Shown: positions 8,065-16,868 of the stretch, one piece after another
Position numbering within the stretch: the first letter of the stretch is position 1
Layout: the number at the start of each line of letters is the position of its first letter
Assembly (NCBI RefSeq): GCF_003112455.1
Contig: NZ_BDQX01000163.1
Coordinates: 180,362-216,246 of the forward strand
From: Paenibacillus agaridevorans
GTDB lineage: Bacteria; Bacillota; Bacilli; Paenibacillales; Paenibacillaceae
DNA length: 35,885 bases
Direction of reading: 5' to 3'
Notes under the pieces: model-generated
What the model was told of the DNA's origin: nothing
Database searches by the model: none
What the model saw: only the letters and a program-made list of their open reading frames with translations
Position numbers and translations under genes: made by a program

Positions 8065-8877
8065 TCAACCTTTGACTGCGCCTTGCGTCAGTCCCGATAC
8101 AAACGGTTTCGTGGCGGCAAAAAACAAGATTAACAGAGGCAAAGAAGCAATAATATAACCTGCCAGCTTCACGCCGTCTCCTTCGTTTATTCCGCTTTGG
8201 ATCGTCGTAATGGCGATAATGACCGGCATGACTTTATCACCCGTCGTTACTACAAGGGACCATACGAAGTTGTTCCAGATTTGCAGCCCGGACATAATCG
8301 CCACGGTTGCGAGAATCGGCTTTGACAGCGGCAGCACGATTAGGGTGAAGATGCGCGCATCTTTGGCGCCTTCCATTTCGGCCGCTTCGTACAGGCTTTT
8401 TGACAATCCTTCGAAATAGGTGCGAAGCAAGAGCACTCCCATCGCCGTATAGCTCGCGGCCGGCGGCAGCGCTTGTCCGATAATGGTGTTATACATGCCC
8501 ATATTTTTAATATTGATGAATTGCGGAACAAGAATGACGAAGCCCGGAATCATCAACAGCATGATAATAATACTGTAAAATAGATTTTTAAACGGAAAAT
8601 CATGTCTCGCGAACGCATACGCGGCCGTTGATGAGGCAAGCAGCGTCACGATAACGCCAATGGCGGTCACCTCGATGGAATGTACAATCGGCATGGCGAT
8701 TTGCTCGAAAGCAATCCAGTAGTTATCAAAGTGGAACACTTTTGAGAAAAACCAGGGATTTTCGTAAATTTGCATCTGATGTTTGACCGAAGAAATCAAC
8801 ATGACGAAAAACGGATACATGGATATGGCAAAAAGTACAATGGCTGCAATGTTGATTCCAAGGCTTCGTTTCTTCAT
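8065..8877 (-). CDS. Carbohydrate ABC transporter permease (MalG type)
   Basis: This 270-aa membrane protein has six likely transmembrane helices. The first spans about residues 8-28. The cytoplasmic EAA loop (EAAEMEGAKDARIF, then VLPLSKP) docks the ATPase. Length and layout match the MalG-like half of CUT1 sugar importers. It starts 9 bases after the partner permease stops, with GAGGTG before ATG 8877, so the two are co-translated. No ATPase gene is nearby; CUT1 systems in Bacillales commonly share one MsmX-like ATPase. Confidence 0.93.
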   Translation of the reverse strand: MKKRSLGINIAAIVLFAISMYPFFVMLISSVKHQMQIYENPWFFSKVFHFDNYWIAFEQIAMPIVHSIEVTAIGVIVTLLASSTAAYAFARHDFPFKNLFYSIIIMLLMIPGFVILVPQFINIKNMGMYNTIIGQALPPAASYTAMGVLLLRTYFEGLSKSLYEAAEMEGAKDARIFTLIVLPLSKPILATVAIMSGLQIWNNFVWSLVVTTGDKVMPVIIAITTIQSGINEGDGVKLAGYIIASLPLLILFFAATKPFVSGLTQGAVKG

Positions 8878-8886
8878 GCGGCACCT

Positions 8887-9816
8887 CTATTCGATTTTTT
8901 CGGAATTTTTCACGAACTTTTGAATGACTACAGTCAGTATGATCAGAATGGCGAACATGGCTACGCCAATGCTGGACGCATAGCCGAAACGGCTATAATT
9001 AAACGCCTGATCATAAATATGAAGCGCCGGTGTTATCGTCGTAATGCCCGGTCCGCCGTTTGTCAGCACGTAAGGCGCTTCGAACACCTGGAATGCTTGA
9101 ATAAGCGTCAACATCAGCACAAGCTTGATCTGACTAGCCATCAGAGGCAGCTCAATCGACCAAAATCTGCGAAACGGACCAACACCTTCGATCTGCGACA
9201 CTTCGAACAAATCCTCCGAAATGCCCTGAAGGCCGGACAGATACAGAAGGAACGGCAAGCCCGCGACCCACGGGAAACCAACAAAGATGATCGCCCACAA
9301 AGCCGTGGACGGATCGCCCAGCCAAGAATGCTTCAAGCTGCCTAGTCCAATGAGATCAAGAAACTGATTAATGAGACCGAAGTCGCCCGCGTACAGCCAC
9401 CGCCATAACAAGACCAGCACCATCATTGGAACGACAAGAGGCACGATAAATCCTACTTTTAAGAAGTTCTGCAGCCGTATATTCCGGATTCTGAACACCA
9501 GTACGGCAGCAAGCATCGGCAAGGTCAGATTAACGATCAAAGTAAAGAGCGAAATTTTAAACACATTGGCGAAAGCAACCGCAACCTTTTTGTCCTGCAG
9601 CAGCTCCTCATAATTGCCAAGCCCGATAAACGTATTGATGTTCACGCCGTTCCAATCGAAGAGCGACTCCACGAAGGCGGTGAAAAAAGGCAAATATTTA
9701 ATGGAACCCAGCAGCAGGAGAGAAGGAACAAGAAACAGGTAGGCTGTTCTGTACTTCCATATCCGGTTCCATAGTCCCCCGCTGCGGGGCTTGATGTTGT
9801 AAGCACGCTCATTCAT
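8887..9816 (-). CDS. Carbohydrate ABC transporter permease (MalF/UgpA type)
   Basis: This 309-aa permease is the MalF-like half of the importer. It has a first transmembrane helix at about residues 28-45, then the periplasm-facing loop, and an EAA-type loop (EVSQIEGVGPFRRF, then ELPL) near residues 205-230. The start is ATG 9816, with AAAGGGG 9 bases upstream. A good promoter lies in the 100-base gap after the sensor-kinase gene, so the transporter can be transcribed apart from the regulators. Its partners are the permease at 8065-8877 and the lipoprotein at 6524-7972. Confidence 0.93.
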   Translation of the reverse strand: MNERAYNIKPRSGGLWNRIWKYRTAYLFLVPSLLLLGSIKYLPFFTAFVESLFDWNGVNINTFIGLGNYEELLQDKKVAVAFANVFKISLFTLIVNLTLPMLAAVLVFRIRNIRLQNFLKVGFIVPLVVPMMVLVLLWRWLYAGDFGLINQFLDLIGLGSLKHSWLGDPSTALWAIIFVGFPWVAGLPFLLYLSGLQGISEDLFEVSQIEGVGPFRRFWSIELPLMASQIKLVLMLTLIQAFQVFEAPYVLTNGGPGITTITPALHIYDQAFNYSRFGYASSIGVAMFAILIILTVVIQKFVKNSEKIE

Positions 9817-9824
9817 GCGAAAAA

Positions 9825-9869
9825 CCCCTTTCTTTTCGGAAGCTCTATTGGCTCCATTATAGAAAGGGG
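9825..9869. promoter_or_regulatory. 9-bp inverted repeat spanning promoter and ribosome site
   Basis: CCCCTTTCT (9825-9833) and AGAAAGGGG (9861-9869) form a perfect inverted repeat. One arm overlaps the ribosome site of the permease gene and the other abuts or overlaps the -10 box. The upstream arm should not be transcribed, so this is more likely a DNA-level protein site than an mRNA hairpin (inference). Confidence 0.4.
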
Positions 9870-9884
9870 CGATCGGTTCAACAA
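9856..9884 (-). promoter_or_regulatory. SigA-type promoter of the transporter-sulfatase genes
   Basis: On the minus strand, TTGTTG (9879-9884), a 17-base spacer and a perfect TATAAT (9856-9861) lie ahead of the permease at 9816. The weaker -35 box fits a promoter helped by the YesN-type activator encoded upstream (inference). Confidence 0.65.
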
Positions 9885-9916
9885 TGAGACAGAATTACGC
9901 GAACATGTGTAATTTT

Positions 9917-11737
9917 TTATGATTTTGCCGGGATGCGTATCGTAACCTCCGTTAATTCTTCAGGTTTGCTCTCCAGTGAGATGCCATAAGCATCTCCGTA
10001 ATAAAATCGGATACGGTCATGTACATTTTTAATGCCAACTTTTCCTTCCGCAGGTTCGTTTGGCTCATGCACTGCCGGATCAGCCAGCCCTTTGCGGAGA
10101 AGGGCTAGCTGCTCGCTTGTCATACCGGTGCCGTTGTCCCTAATGGAGAATACGAGCTCGTCATTCTCTTTGCGGGCGGAAATATGGAGTTCTCCTTTCC
10201 CGCGTATCGTCTCAATGCCGTGAAAAACGGCGTTTTCGACGATCGGCTGCAGCACCAATTTAATCATTCGGTATCGATTCAACTCTTCGGGAATGTCCAA
10301 ATAGACGGTTAGCTTGTCTTCGAACCTGATGGATACGATTTCGAGATAATTGCGTATATGCCGGATCTCCTCGGCTACAATGACCGTCATCCCGCCCGCT
10401 TTCGTGCTATAGCGGAACATGTCCGACAACGCGCTGGCGATGTCGCTCACCTTGGAAACGCCTTCGACAGCCGCTATGCTGTTAATCGTTTCAAGCGTGT
10501 TGTACAGAAAATGCGGGTTAATCTGTGCCTGAAGCGCATTTAGTTTCGCTTCTTTCTCGTGCAGCTCAGCCTGGTATACCTGTTCGATCAAATATTTGAT
10601 GCGTGCGATCATCTCGTTGAAATAACGGCCTAATTCTCCGATCTCGTCGCGTGGCAGCTTGTCCGCTTGCATCCCGCCCAGATAACCTTGGCTTACTTTG
10701 AGCATGCCGTTTTTTAGCCGTTTGATCGGCGTCACCAACCCGACGGACAGTACATGCGCCGATAGAAGCGCCAGAGCGAAGCTGCCTGCCACGAAAAGGA
10801 TTGTCAGGTTGCGCATTTCCTTACTGTCGGACAATAGCTCATCCAAATCGTTTTTCGAATAAATATCCCAATCCACAGTTGAGAGAGACGTTGAAGTGAC
10901 CAAATAACGGCGATCATCTTCACGGACTACTGTATATTTCCGATAATCGGCGTTTACTCTCATCTCGGGCGAAATCGATTGACCGATTTGAGTAGAATCG
11001 GGATCGTATACGATACGTCCCTGTCGGTCAGCGATGATCATCTTTCCGGAGGAATCGCGCATAAGCGGATCAAGAAACTTCTGGACTTCCTTTAAACTGA
11101 AATGGAGCAAGATGTATCCCAGAACAGTCTGAGTCTGTTCCAAATCCGAGACTTTGCGGATATAAGTCAAACTGTAACTGTCCGCCCCAATCGCTTCAGA
11201 TGGAAGCAGGTCGGAAGGCAGCCAAGGCTGCGATTGGTAAGGGCCGATCAAGTAGCTGCTGCGAATGCCGTTTTTAAGCGGCGAGAACCATGCTTCTTTC
11301 TCGAATTGGTACTCACTTTTTACTGTCATTTTATTTTCGTAAAATACGAGCCCATCCGCGTCAAGCAGCGTCACGGATCGAATGATTCCACGGAAGTTGT
11401 AAAATTCCTCTTGCCGTTGAAACAGTTCGTTCATCGCCAATTCGTTGCGGATTTTCCCGAAGCTTTTTGCTTGCAAGCCATCCTTCCACAAGGCTTGGAA
11501 GTTATCTTGATATGCAGTAAACGAAAACAGCTCGATCTGCTGCAGAAACTGATCCATGTCATTGGTGAATGTACGGATAAGCTCCGCGTTGTACTCGGCT
11601 GTACGGTTTTCCACCCTATCCACATACCACTTATAAGACATCCAGCCGAGCAGCGCAAGAGGAATGAGGCTGACGGAAATGAAGCTTAGCAGGATTTTCG
11701 TCTGAATGCTTTTGCGGAAAAACAGTATACTTCTCAT
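9917..11737 (-). CDS. YesM-type sensor histidine kinase
   Basis: This 606-aa membrane sensor kinase has a transmembrane helix at about 15-34 and an extracellular Cache-like sensor region at about 35-305. A second helix (about 310-332) and a HAMP linker (333-385) lead to a His-kinase domain whose phospho-acceptor lies in AQINPHFLYNTLE (His409). The C-terminal ATPase domain shows N-box VENAVFHG, G-box RDNGTGM and a GIKNVHDR segment. It would sense an extracellular sugar or the loaded binding protein and phosphorylate the response regulator encoded just before it. The genes overlap by four bases (ATGA), which implies coupled translation. Confidence 0.94.
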   Translation of the reverse strand: MRSILFFRKSIQTKILLSFISVSLIPLALLGWMSYKWYVDRVENRTAEYNAELIRTFTNDMDQFLQQIELFSFTAYQDNFQALWKDGLQAKSFGKIRNELAMNELFQRQEEFYNFRGIIRSVTLLDADGLVFYENKMTVKSEYQFEKEAWFSPLKNGIRSSYLIGPYQSQPWLPSDLLPSEAIGADSYSLTYIRKVSDLEQTQTVLGYILLHFSLKEVQKFLDPLMRDSSGKMIIADRQGRIVYDPDSTQIGQSISPEMRVNADYRKYTVVREDDRRYLVTSTSLSTVDWDIYSKNDLDELLSDSKEMRNLTILFVAGSFALALLSAHVLSVGLVTPIKRLKNGMLKVSQGYLGGMQADKLPRDEIGELGRYFNEMIARIKYLIEQVYQAELHEKEAKLNALQAQINPHFLYNTLETINSIAAVEGVSKVSDIASALSDMFRYSTKAGGMTVIVAEEIRHIRNYLEIVSIRFEDKLTVYLDIPEELNRYRMIKLVLQPIVENAVFHGIETIRGKGELHISARKENDELVFSIRDNGTGMTSEQLALLRKGLADPAVHEPNEPAEGKVGIKNVHDRIRFYYGDAYGISLESKPEELTEVTIRIPAKS

Positions 11738-13314
11738 AGCTCGCCCGATTGATTCAAATTCATGCGGCTTTGGCGGAATTCGGTCGGCATCAGCCCGCAG
11801 TGCTTCTTAAACAATTTACTAAAGTAGCGGCTGTCCGTATAACCGACCATCTCGCCGATCTGCATCACTTTAATGTCAGATTCGGCAAGCAGTCCCTTTG
11901 CTTTCTCCATCCTAACGCGGGTTAGAAACTGGGCGAAATTTTCGCCGATAACTTCCTTGAACATCGTACTGAAATAGTTTGAAGTAATATGATATCGCGT
12001 TGATACGGAATGCAAGCTGATATTATCCGAATAATGCTCGCGAATATAGTTCGCCGCCATCATAATGCTTCGATCAATGTCCCGTTTGCCCGACTGATCC
12101 ATAAAATCGCCTAGCACTTGCAAAAATTGAAGAAGCCAAGCCTCCATCCGCCGCAAGTCTTCGTATGAATCAATGTCAAGACAAAACCGAAACCCTTTGT
12201 CAACGATTGTTTCGTTGAATGAGGGTCCAGATAATATTGTTCGAACCGTATCGGATACAATGGACAGAAAAAAACTTCGTGCATGCTTCAACGTAGCCCC
12301 TTCCGTCTGCCGAAAGAAATCGGAAATATCGCTGACGATCGCGACATATCCCTTTCTATCGTTGCGCGCCACAAGCTCGCTCAGCCGCTTCTGCAGATGT
12401 AAAGGATATTTATAGCTTGCCCCCTCTTCCTCTGCTAGTGAATAGGGAATAAAGGACGAGCTGCGATTGATGGCATAATTCTCCGACATGGCCAACGCTT
12501 CCTGGTAAGAGTCGCTAAGGCCCGCAGGTTCGTTTCTGTCCACGGGATCACCCGATACGGCCCATACCCCGACGATATTTTCCTTCCCTAGTGCCATTAG
12601 CACATTTTTTACGAACGAATGCAGCCGTACTCGATCTTCTGCAAGTACGACTGCGGACAAGCGGCTTCCCCGTCTATCCCACAAAATAAATCGCCTTCGC
12701 CCGGTTGGAAGCGACATAGCCGCTTGCTCCAGTAGTATGGACATCGTTTCTGCTTCGTATGGGGACTCATCGCCAACAAAGATGACGCATGCTAAACATT
12801 TCCCCTCCATGTGGCTTAACTGCAGCGCGTCGAGGAAAGCAACCGGCGTCTCCTGCATGCCGGTGCCTCGGCACAAGTCGGCGGCATGCTTCTCCAGCAG
12901 CTTGGGCAGATGGCCCGCCATTCTTTGCTCGACCGATTCCGCGTTTAGCTTTTCGATCGCCCTCTCCAGCATCTCATTGAGCTCCTGCTTGCGAATAGGT
13001 TTAAGAATATAACTAACGGCTTCGAGCTCGATTGCTGCTTTGACATATTCAAAGTCGCTGTATCCGCTTACAATTAGAACCTTCAGGTTCGGATACATAG
13101 CAAGCATTTTTGTTGCCAGTTCAATTCCGTCCATTTCGGGCATTCTGACATCGGTTATCAAAATGTCCGGTCTGCTTTCTTCCGCAAGCTGGAGCGCCTC
13201 CAATCCGTCGGCGGCTTCCAGTTCGGCAATGAGGCCGAGCCGCTCCCAATCGATAAAAGCTTTTATCCCTTTGCGGATCCAGGATTCGTTATCAACGACC
13301 ATGACTTTGAACAT
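11734..13314 (-). CDS. YesN-type response regulator with AraC DNA-binding domain
   Basis: This 526-aa regulator has an N-terminal receiver domain (residues 1-120, phospho-acceptor Asp55 in ILITDVRMPEMDG, conserved Lys in YILKPI). A long middle region of unclear fold follows. Two AraC-type helix-turn-helix motifs lie at the C-terminus (about 420-520, including SNYFSTMFKEVIGENF and YTDSRYFSKLFKKH). It is the first gene of its unit and probably activates the transporter promoter at 9856-9884, in response to the overlapping sensor kinase. ATG 13314 follows a GTGGGG ribosome site. Confidence 0.95.
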   Translation of the reverse strand: MFKVMVVDNESWIRKGIKAFIDWERLGLIAELEAADGLEALQLAEESRPDILITDVRMPEMDGIELATKMLAMYPNLKVLIVSGYSDFEYVKAAIELEAVSYILKPIRKQELNEMLERAIEKLNAESVEQRMAGHLPKLLEKHAADLCRGTGMQETPVAFLDALQLSHMEGKCLACVIFVGDESPYEAETMSILLEQAAMSLPTGRRRFILWDRRGSRLSAVVLAEDRVRLHSFVKNVLMALGKENIVGVWAVSGDPVDRNEPAGLSDSYQEALAMSENYAINRSSSFIPYSLAEEEGASYKYPLHLQKRLSELVARNDRKGYVAIVSDISDFFRQTEGATLKHARSFFLSIVSDTVRTILSGPSFNETIVDKGFRFCLDIDSYEDLRRMEAWLLQFLQVLGDFMDQSGKRDIDRSIMMAANYIREHYSDNISLHSVSTRYHITSNYFSTMFKEVIGENFAQFLTRVRMEKAKGLLAESDIKVMQIGEMVGYTDSRYFSKLFKKHCGLMPTEFRQSRMNLNQSGEL

Positions 13315-13357
13315 GCGATCCCCACTTTCCGTCTAGTGTGCGCGGCTTTAAGTTCAT

Positions 13358-13387
13358 ATTTTGCGACAAGTCTTGCTGTAATGTCAA
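13358..13387 (-). promoter_or_regulatory. Possible promoter of the two-component genes
   Basis: On the minus strand, a perfect TTGACA (13382-13387) is followed after 18 bases by CAAAAT (13358-13363), which matches the -10 consensus at four of six positions. The expected leader to ATG 13314 is about 36 bases. Confidence 0.4.
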
Positions 13388-13500
13388 GTTTAAACCCTTT
13401 AATCCGACCAATCGTTTACCTTTCTTGGCAGTTTCTTTCATAATTCTTTCATTGCCACCTGTTACACTATAAACAAACTCGAAGTGGAAGGATGAAAGAT

Positions 13501-15900
13501 ATGTTGCGAGGATTTGATTGGAAGAGACTGTTGCTCGCGGTGGGTGTTGCAGGCTCCGTATGGTTCATTGGGGGGGATTCCACTAAAGTCGATGCGGCGC
13601 TTTCGGATTTTAGCTTCGACTATAATTCGGATTATGCCGAGATTTATGATTATAATGGAACGGATACGGAGATTATTATTCCGGAAACATATCGTGAACT
13701 TCCCGTGACGGTTATCGGTAATGAAGCGTTTAGGTGGAAGAATATAACTAAGGTTACTTTTCATGAGCGACTTAAAACGATCGGAGAGTATGCATTTTTT
13801 GAAAATCAAATATCGGAAATCGAAGTACCCGCTAGCGTGACCTCCATCGGACTACTTGCATTTTATAAAAATGCGCTGACGAAAGTTACCTTGCACGAGG
13901 GTTTGCAGACCATAGGTGCCGGAGCATTCGTTAATAATAATATATCGGAAATTGAAATACCCGCTAGTGTAAGCAGCATGGGAATGAATACGTTTAAGAA
14001 AAGCGGACTGACAAAATTGAAGTTGAATGAAGGTCAGCTGGAGGAAGTCGGCTATGCTTCATTTGAAAACAACGCGCTAACCGAAGTTGAGATTCCGGCA
14101 ACTGTGAAATTGATCGATTATGCAGCATTTAAAAGCAATAAACTTAAAAAAGTGGTATTAAATGAAGGTTTGGAGACGATTTGGTATTCTGCATTTGATA
14201 ATAATGCGCTAACCACCATCGTGATCCCGTCTACTGTAAAACTTATTAGAGGCGATGCCTTTTATAAAAATGATCTTGCCTATGCCGTAATTCCACCAAC
14301 TGTGACCACGATCGAGAGCAATGCATTCGGTTCCAATCGATCCGATTTTACCATCATTGGATCCGCCGGTTCGCCAGCTCACGTTTATGCAAACGAGTTT
14401 GACATTCCTTTTATAGATGCATCAACAATCAGTTTGCCCACTATTGCGTTTTCCCCGGAAAACCAAGACTGGGGGCAGTCGGCCACAACGACTGTGTCAG
14501 GTGATGCTTACGGCATCTTCAATCTCAAATATATCTGGACGAACACAGACGTTGAGCCCGCTCCGGAAGCAGAATGGCGCTCATTCGAAAGTGGCGACGA
14601 GATTGTACAATCCTCCGAAGGAGAATGGTTTTTGCATGTTCAGGGATCGCTGTTGGATCGAACAGCCACCTGGCATTCCGGGCGATTCCGGGTCGACCAT
14701 ACACCGCCGACGCTGAACGTAGAGATGACGACTGGTTCTGCAGAAGCCCCTTATACCCAAGATACATGGAGCGCGGAACCTGTAACCTTGCATGCAACCG
14801 CATCCGACTCGTTTGGCGAAATCCGTGAAATCGTGGTGGAGACGGAATATGACTCGCGGAGTTCAGTGGCGACCTATCCAGGCAACACTTACTCCGCAAC
14901 ATTTGCTGCCAATGGCACCTACCAACTGAAAATTACGGCAATCGATCAGGCAGGCAATGCATCGGCAACACAACAACGCATCGTAAAAACCAACATCAGT
15001 CCGCCACCGACCTCAACCCCATATGAGGAATCCGGCAATGCGAGGCTAAAGGAACTGAGCGTATCAGCCGGAGAACTAGCTCCTGTATTCTCTGGAGACG
15101 TCACAGCATATACTTTGCATATCGGTTCCGATGAGCCAAACATCACAGTGACCATGTTGCCGGATCATGCGCTGGCATCGACATCGCTGGGTGGACAAGC
15201 TCTCGGATCAGGCAGAGTAAAGGCTGATATCTCGCTGGAACAGGAGGCCGACCCGATCGAGATCGTGGTCACCGCGGAAAATGGGACCAAGCGAACGTAC
15301 AAGATTTTGCTGGAAAGAGACGTGGCCGAACTTCCTTCGTCAGAAGCTGCGTGCTCCAAACCATCCGCTTTCACCGATATCGCCGGTCACTGGGGAGAAC
15401 CGTCTATTATCGAAGCGAGCTGTCGAGGAATTGTTAAAGGCTACTCGGATAGCAGCTTCGGGCCGGATCGACGCGTAACCCGTGCGGAATTTACCGTAAT
15501 GCTGGCAGGACTCTTACAATGGGAAGGCGACGAGACCGCCCTTATGTTCGGCGATATGGCAGGCAAAAAACATTGGGCGAAGCAGGCCATTGCGCAAGCA
15601 GCAGCTTTAGGCATCGTATCCGGATATCCGGATGGCAGCTTCCGGCCGGAAGCGACAATTATCAGGGCAGAGATGGCCGTCATGATCGCCAAGGCGCTCG
15701 AATTGTCAACGGATGCCAACCTCCACACAGCTTTCGCCGATCATGCGGAGATCCCTGCTTGGGCAAAGGGCGCCGTAGCTTCGATTAACCAACTGGAAAT
15801 CGTCATCGGTCGCAGGGGTAATCGCTTCGTGCCGGACGGAGCAGCCACCCGCGCAGAAGCAGCTGTCATGCTGCTTCGTATAGCGGAGATTAAAAAATGA
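13501..15900 (+). CDS. Secreted BspA-type leucine-rich-repeat protein with SLH anchors
   Basis: This protein of about 799 aa is predicted to be secreted and held to the cell wall. A signal peptide (hydrophobic core LLLAVGVAGSVWF, likely cut near VDA-A) leads into nine LRR_5-type repeats of 22-23 aa (13744-14340). The repeats alternate between an EGLxTI form and an IPxxVxxI form. A beta-sandwich region follows, with an Ig-like motif (VDHTPPTLNV to IDQAGNAS). Next comes a cadherin-like sandwich (about 15040-15320) and three SLH domains (15361-15890; FTDIAGHWG, FGDMAGKKHWA, FADHAEIPAWA). SLH domains bind pyruvylated wall polymer. The frame could start at 13492, but GGAAGG is only 0-1 base from that ATG and 9 bases from ATG 13501. 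A TATAAA at 13468-13473 may be its -10 box, with no convincing -35. Confidence 0.92.
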   Translation: MLRGFDWKRLLLAVGVAGSVWFIGGDSTKVDAALSDFSFDYNSDYAEIYDYNGTDTEIIIPETYRELPVTVIGNEAFRWKNITKVTFHERLKTIGEYAFFENQISEIEVPASVTSIGLLAFYKNALTKVTLHEGLQTIGAGAFVNNNISEIEIPASVSSMGMNTFKKSGLTKLKLNEGQLEEVGYASFENNALTEVEIPATVKLIDYAAFKSNKLKKVVLNEGLETIWYSAFDNNALTTIVIPSTVKLIRGDAFYKNDLAYAVIPPTVTTIESNAFGSNRSDFTIIGSAGSPAHVYANEFDIPFIDASTISLPTIAFSPENQDWGQSATTTVSGDAYGIFNLKYIWTNTDVEPAPEAEWRSFESGDEIVQSSEGEWFLHVQGSLLDRTATWHSGRFRVDHTPPTLNVEMTTGSAEAPYTQDTWSAEPVTLHATASDSFGEIREIVVETEYDSRSSVATYPGNTYSATFAANGTYQLKITAIDQAGNASATQQRIVKTNISPPPTSTPYEESGNARLKELSVSAGELAPVFSGDVTAYTLHIGSDEPNITVTMLPDHALASTSLGGQALGSGRVKADISLEQEADPIEIVVTAENGTKRTYKILLERDVAELPSSEAACSKPSAFTDIAGHWGEPSIIEASCRGIVKGYSDSSFGPDRRVTRAEFTVMLAGLLQWEGDETALMFGDMAGKKHWAKQAIAQAAALGIVSGYPDGSFRPEATIIRAEMAVMIAKALELSTDANLHTAFADHAEIPAWAKGAVASINQLEIVIGRRGNRFVPDGAATRAEAAVMLLRIAEIKK

Positions 15901-15948
15901 TGATCGTAAAAAATTTCCTTTTTCTTGCTGAGCAGCTTATCTTGTAGC

Positions 15949-16689
15949 CTAGCTGTTTTTCAAAATAGCTTCGGCAATCCCCGGAGCAAAACGATTAAGC
16001 CAAGTTAGCAGTTTGACCTTGCCGATAGCAATTTCCAACCGGTCGCGGCGGTATGATCGCCAAAACTCCGCGGCCAGCTGCTCGGCGGTTATTTTCCCCC
16101 TCCCCCTGCCGCTCGTCATGGCTGTGTCAACTATCGGCGGAATAATTTCAAACACTTTTACAGGAGTCGACTCCAGTTGATACCGGAGCGCTTTCGTAAA
16201 TATATGCAGCCCGGCTTTCGTCGCGCAATAAACCGGGGCGGACTTCTTGGGCGCGATACCCAATCCTGAAGAAATATTGACGATAGCAGCCTCCTGATGA
16301 CGGGAAAGCAGCGGCAGCAGTTGGGCGATAAGTCTTATCGGCGCGATCAAATTAATCTCCGTTTCCTCCTTGATTTTCCCTTCAGTATCCAGTGCCCTCC
16401 AATCGTTGAAAGCGTAGTTGTGTTGAATTCCCGCATTGTTGATCAGCACGCTTAGATCGGGATGCTCTTCGCTCAGCCACTTCACAAGCCTGTTCATATC
16501 CCCTTCCTGACTGATGTCGCACCTAATGACATGAACTTCCGGATAACGCGATTTTACCTCGGACAACTTGCTTTCGCTGCGGCCTGCGACGATCACCTTG
16601 TTTCCATGCTTTACGAATTGCTCGGTCAAAGCCAATCCGATTCCCGAAGCGCCGCCGGTAATGAATACGGTATGTCCTGATGGATTCAT
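15949..16689 (-). CDS. Short-chain dehydrogenase/reductase, DltE-like
   Basis: This 246-aa classical SDR has a Rossmann NAD(P)-binding motif TGGASGIG (11-18), NNAG (84-87), catalytic serine near 140-141 and YCATK (Tyr154, Lys158). The arrangement and the DKx-less N-terminus resemble the DltE-like group of Firmicutes oxidoreductases, but no dlt genes are nearby and the substrate is unknown. ATG 16689 follows AAGGGGG. It is convergent with the SLH protein gene, with a gap of 48 bases holding only a weak 5-bp hairpin. It seems to be a single-gene unit. Confidence 0.88.
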   Translation of the reverse strand: MNPSGHTVFITGGASGIGLALTEQFVKHGNKVIVAGRSESKLSEVKSRYPEVHVIRCDISQEGDMNRLVKWLSEEHPDLSVLINNAGIQHNYAFNDWRALDTEGKIKEETEINLIAPIRLIAQLLPLLSRHQEAAIVNISSGLGIAPKKSAPVYCATKAGLHIFTKALRYQLESTPVKVFEIIPPIVDTAMTSGRGRGKITAEQLAAEFWRSYRRDRLEIAIGKVKLLTWLNRFAPGIAEAILKNS

Positions 16690-16769
16690 AATAACATCCC
16701 CCTTCTTACGTAAAGTGTAGAACTTAAAGAGGGGGTTTTCCTTAACCTAGGTTTATTTTCGCCATTTTT

Positions 16770-16803
16770 TAAAAAGAAATGGAGGCATTCAAAAATACCT
16801 CCA
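16770..16803 (-). terminator. Rho-independent terminator after the AraC-type regulator
   Basis: On the minus strand, TGGAGGTATT and AATGCCTCCA pair over 10 bp (one G-U) around a 4-base loop, then TTTCTTTTT. It lies about 65 bases past the stop of the regulator at 16869. The intervening bases hold only a 5-bp AGCCG/CGGCT hairpin. Confidence 0.75.
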
Positions 16804-16868
16804 CCTTTAGGAGCTTGGCCGTAAATAATCTTCGTTCAAGCCGGATTGACACGGCTATGAAATACTTC

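Noticed and set aside
13744..14340. Possible CRISPR or DNA-level tandem repeat
   Set aside because: The periodicity is at protein level (leucine-rich repeats); the DNA copies are diverged and have no unique spacers.
15933..15960. A terminator between the convergent SLH and SDR genes
   Set aside because: The stem is only 5 bp (CAGCT/AGCTG) and the T-run lies within the SDR coding sequence.
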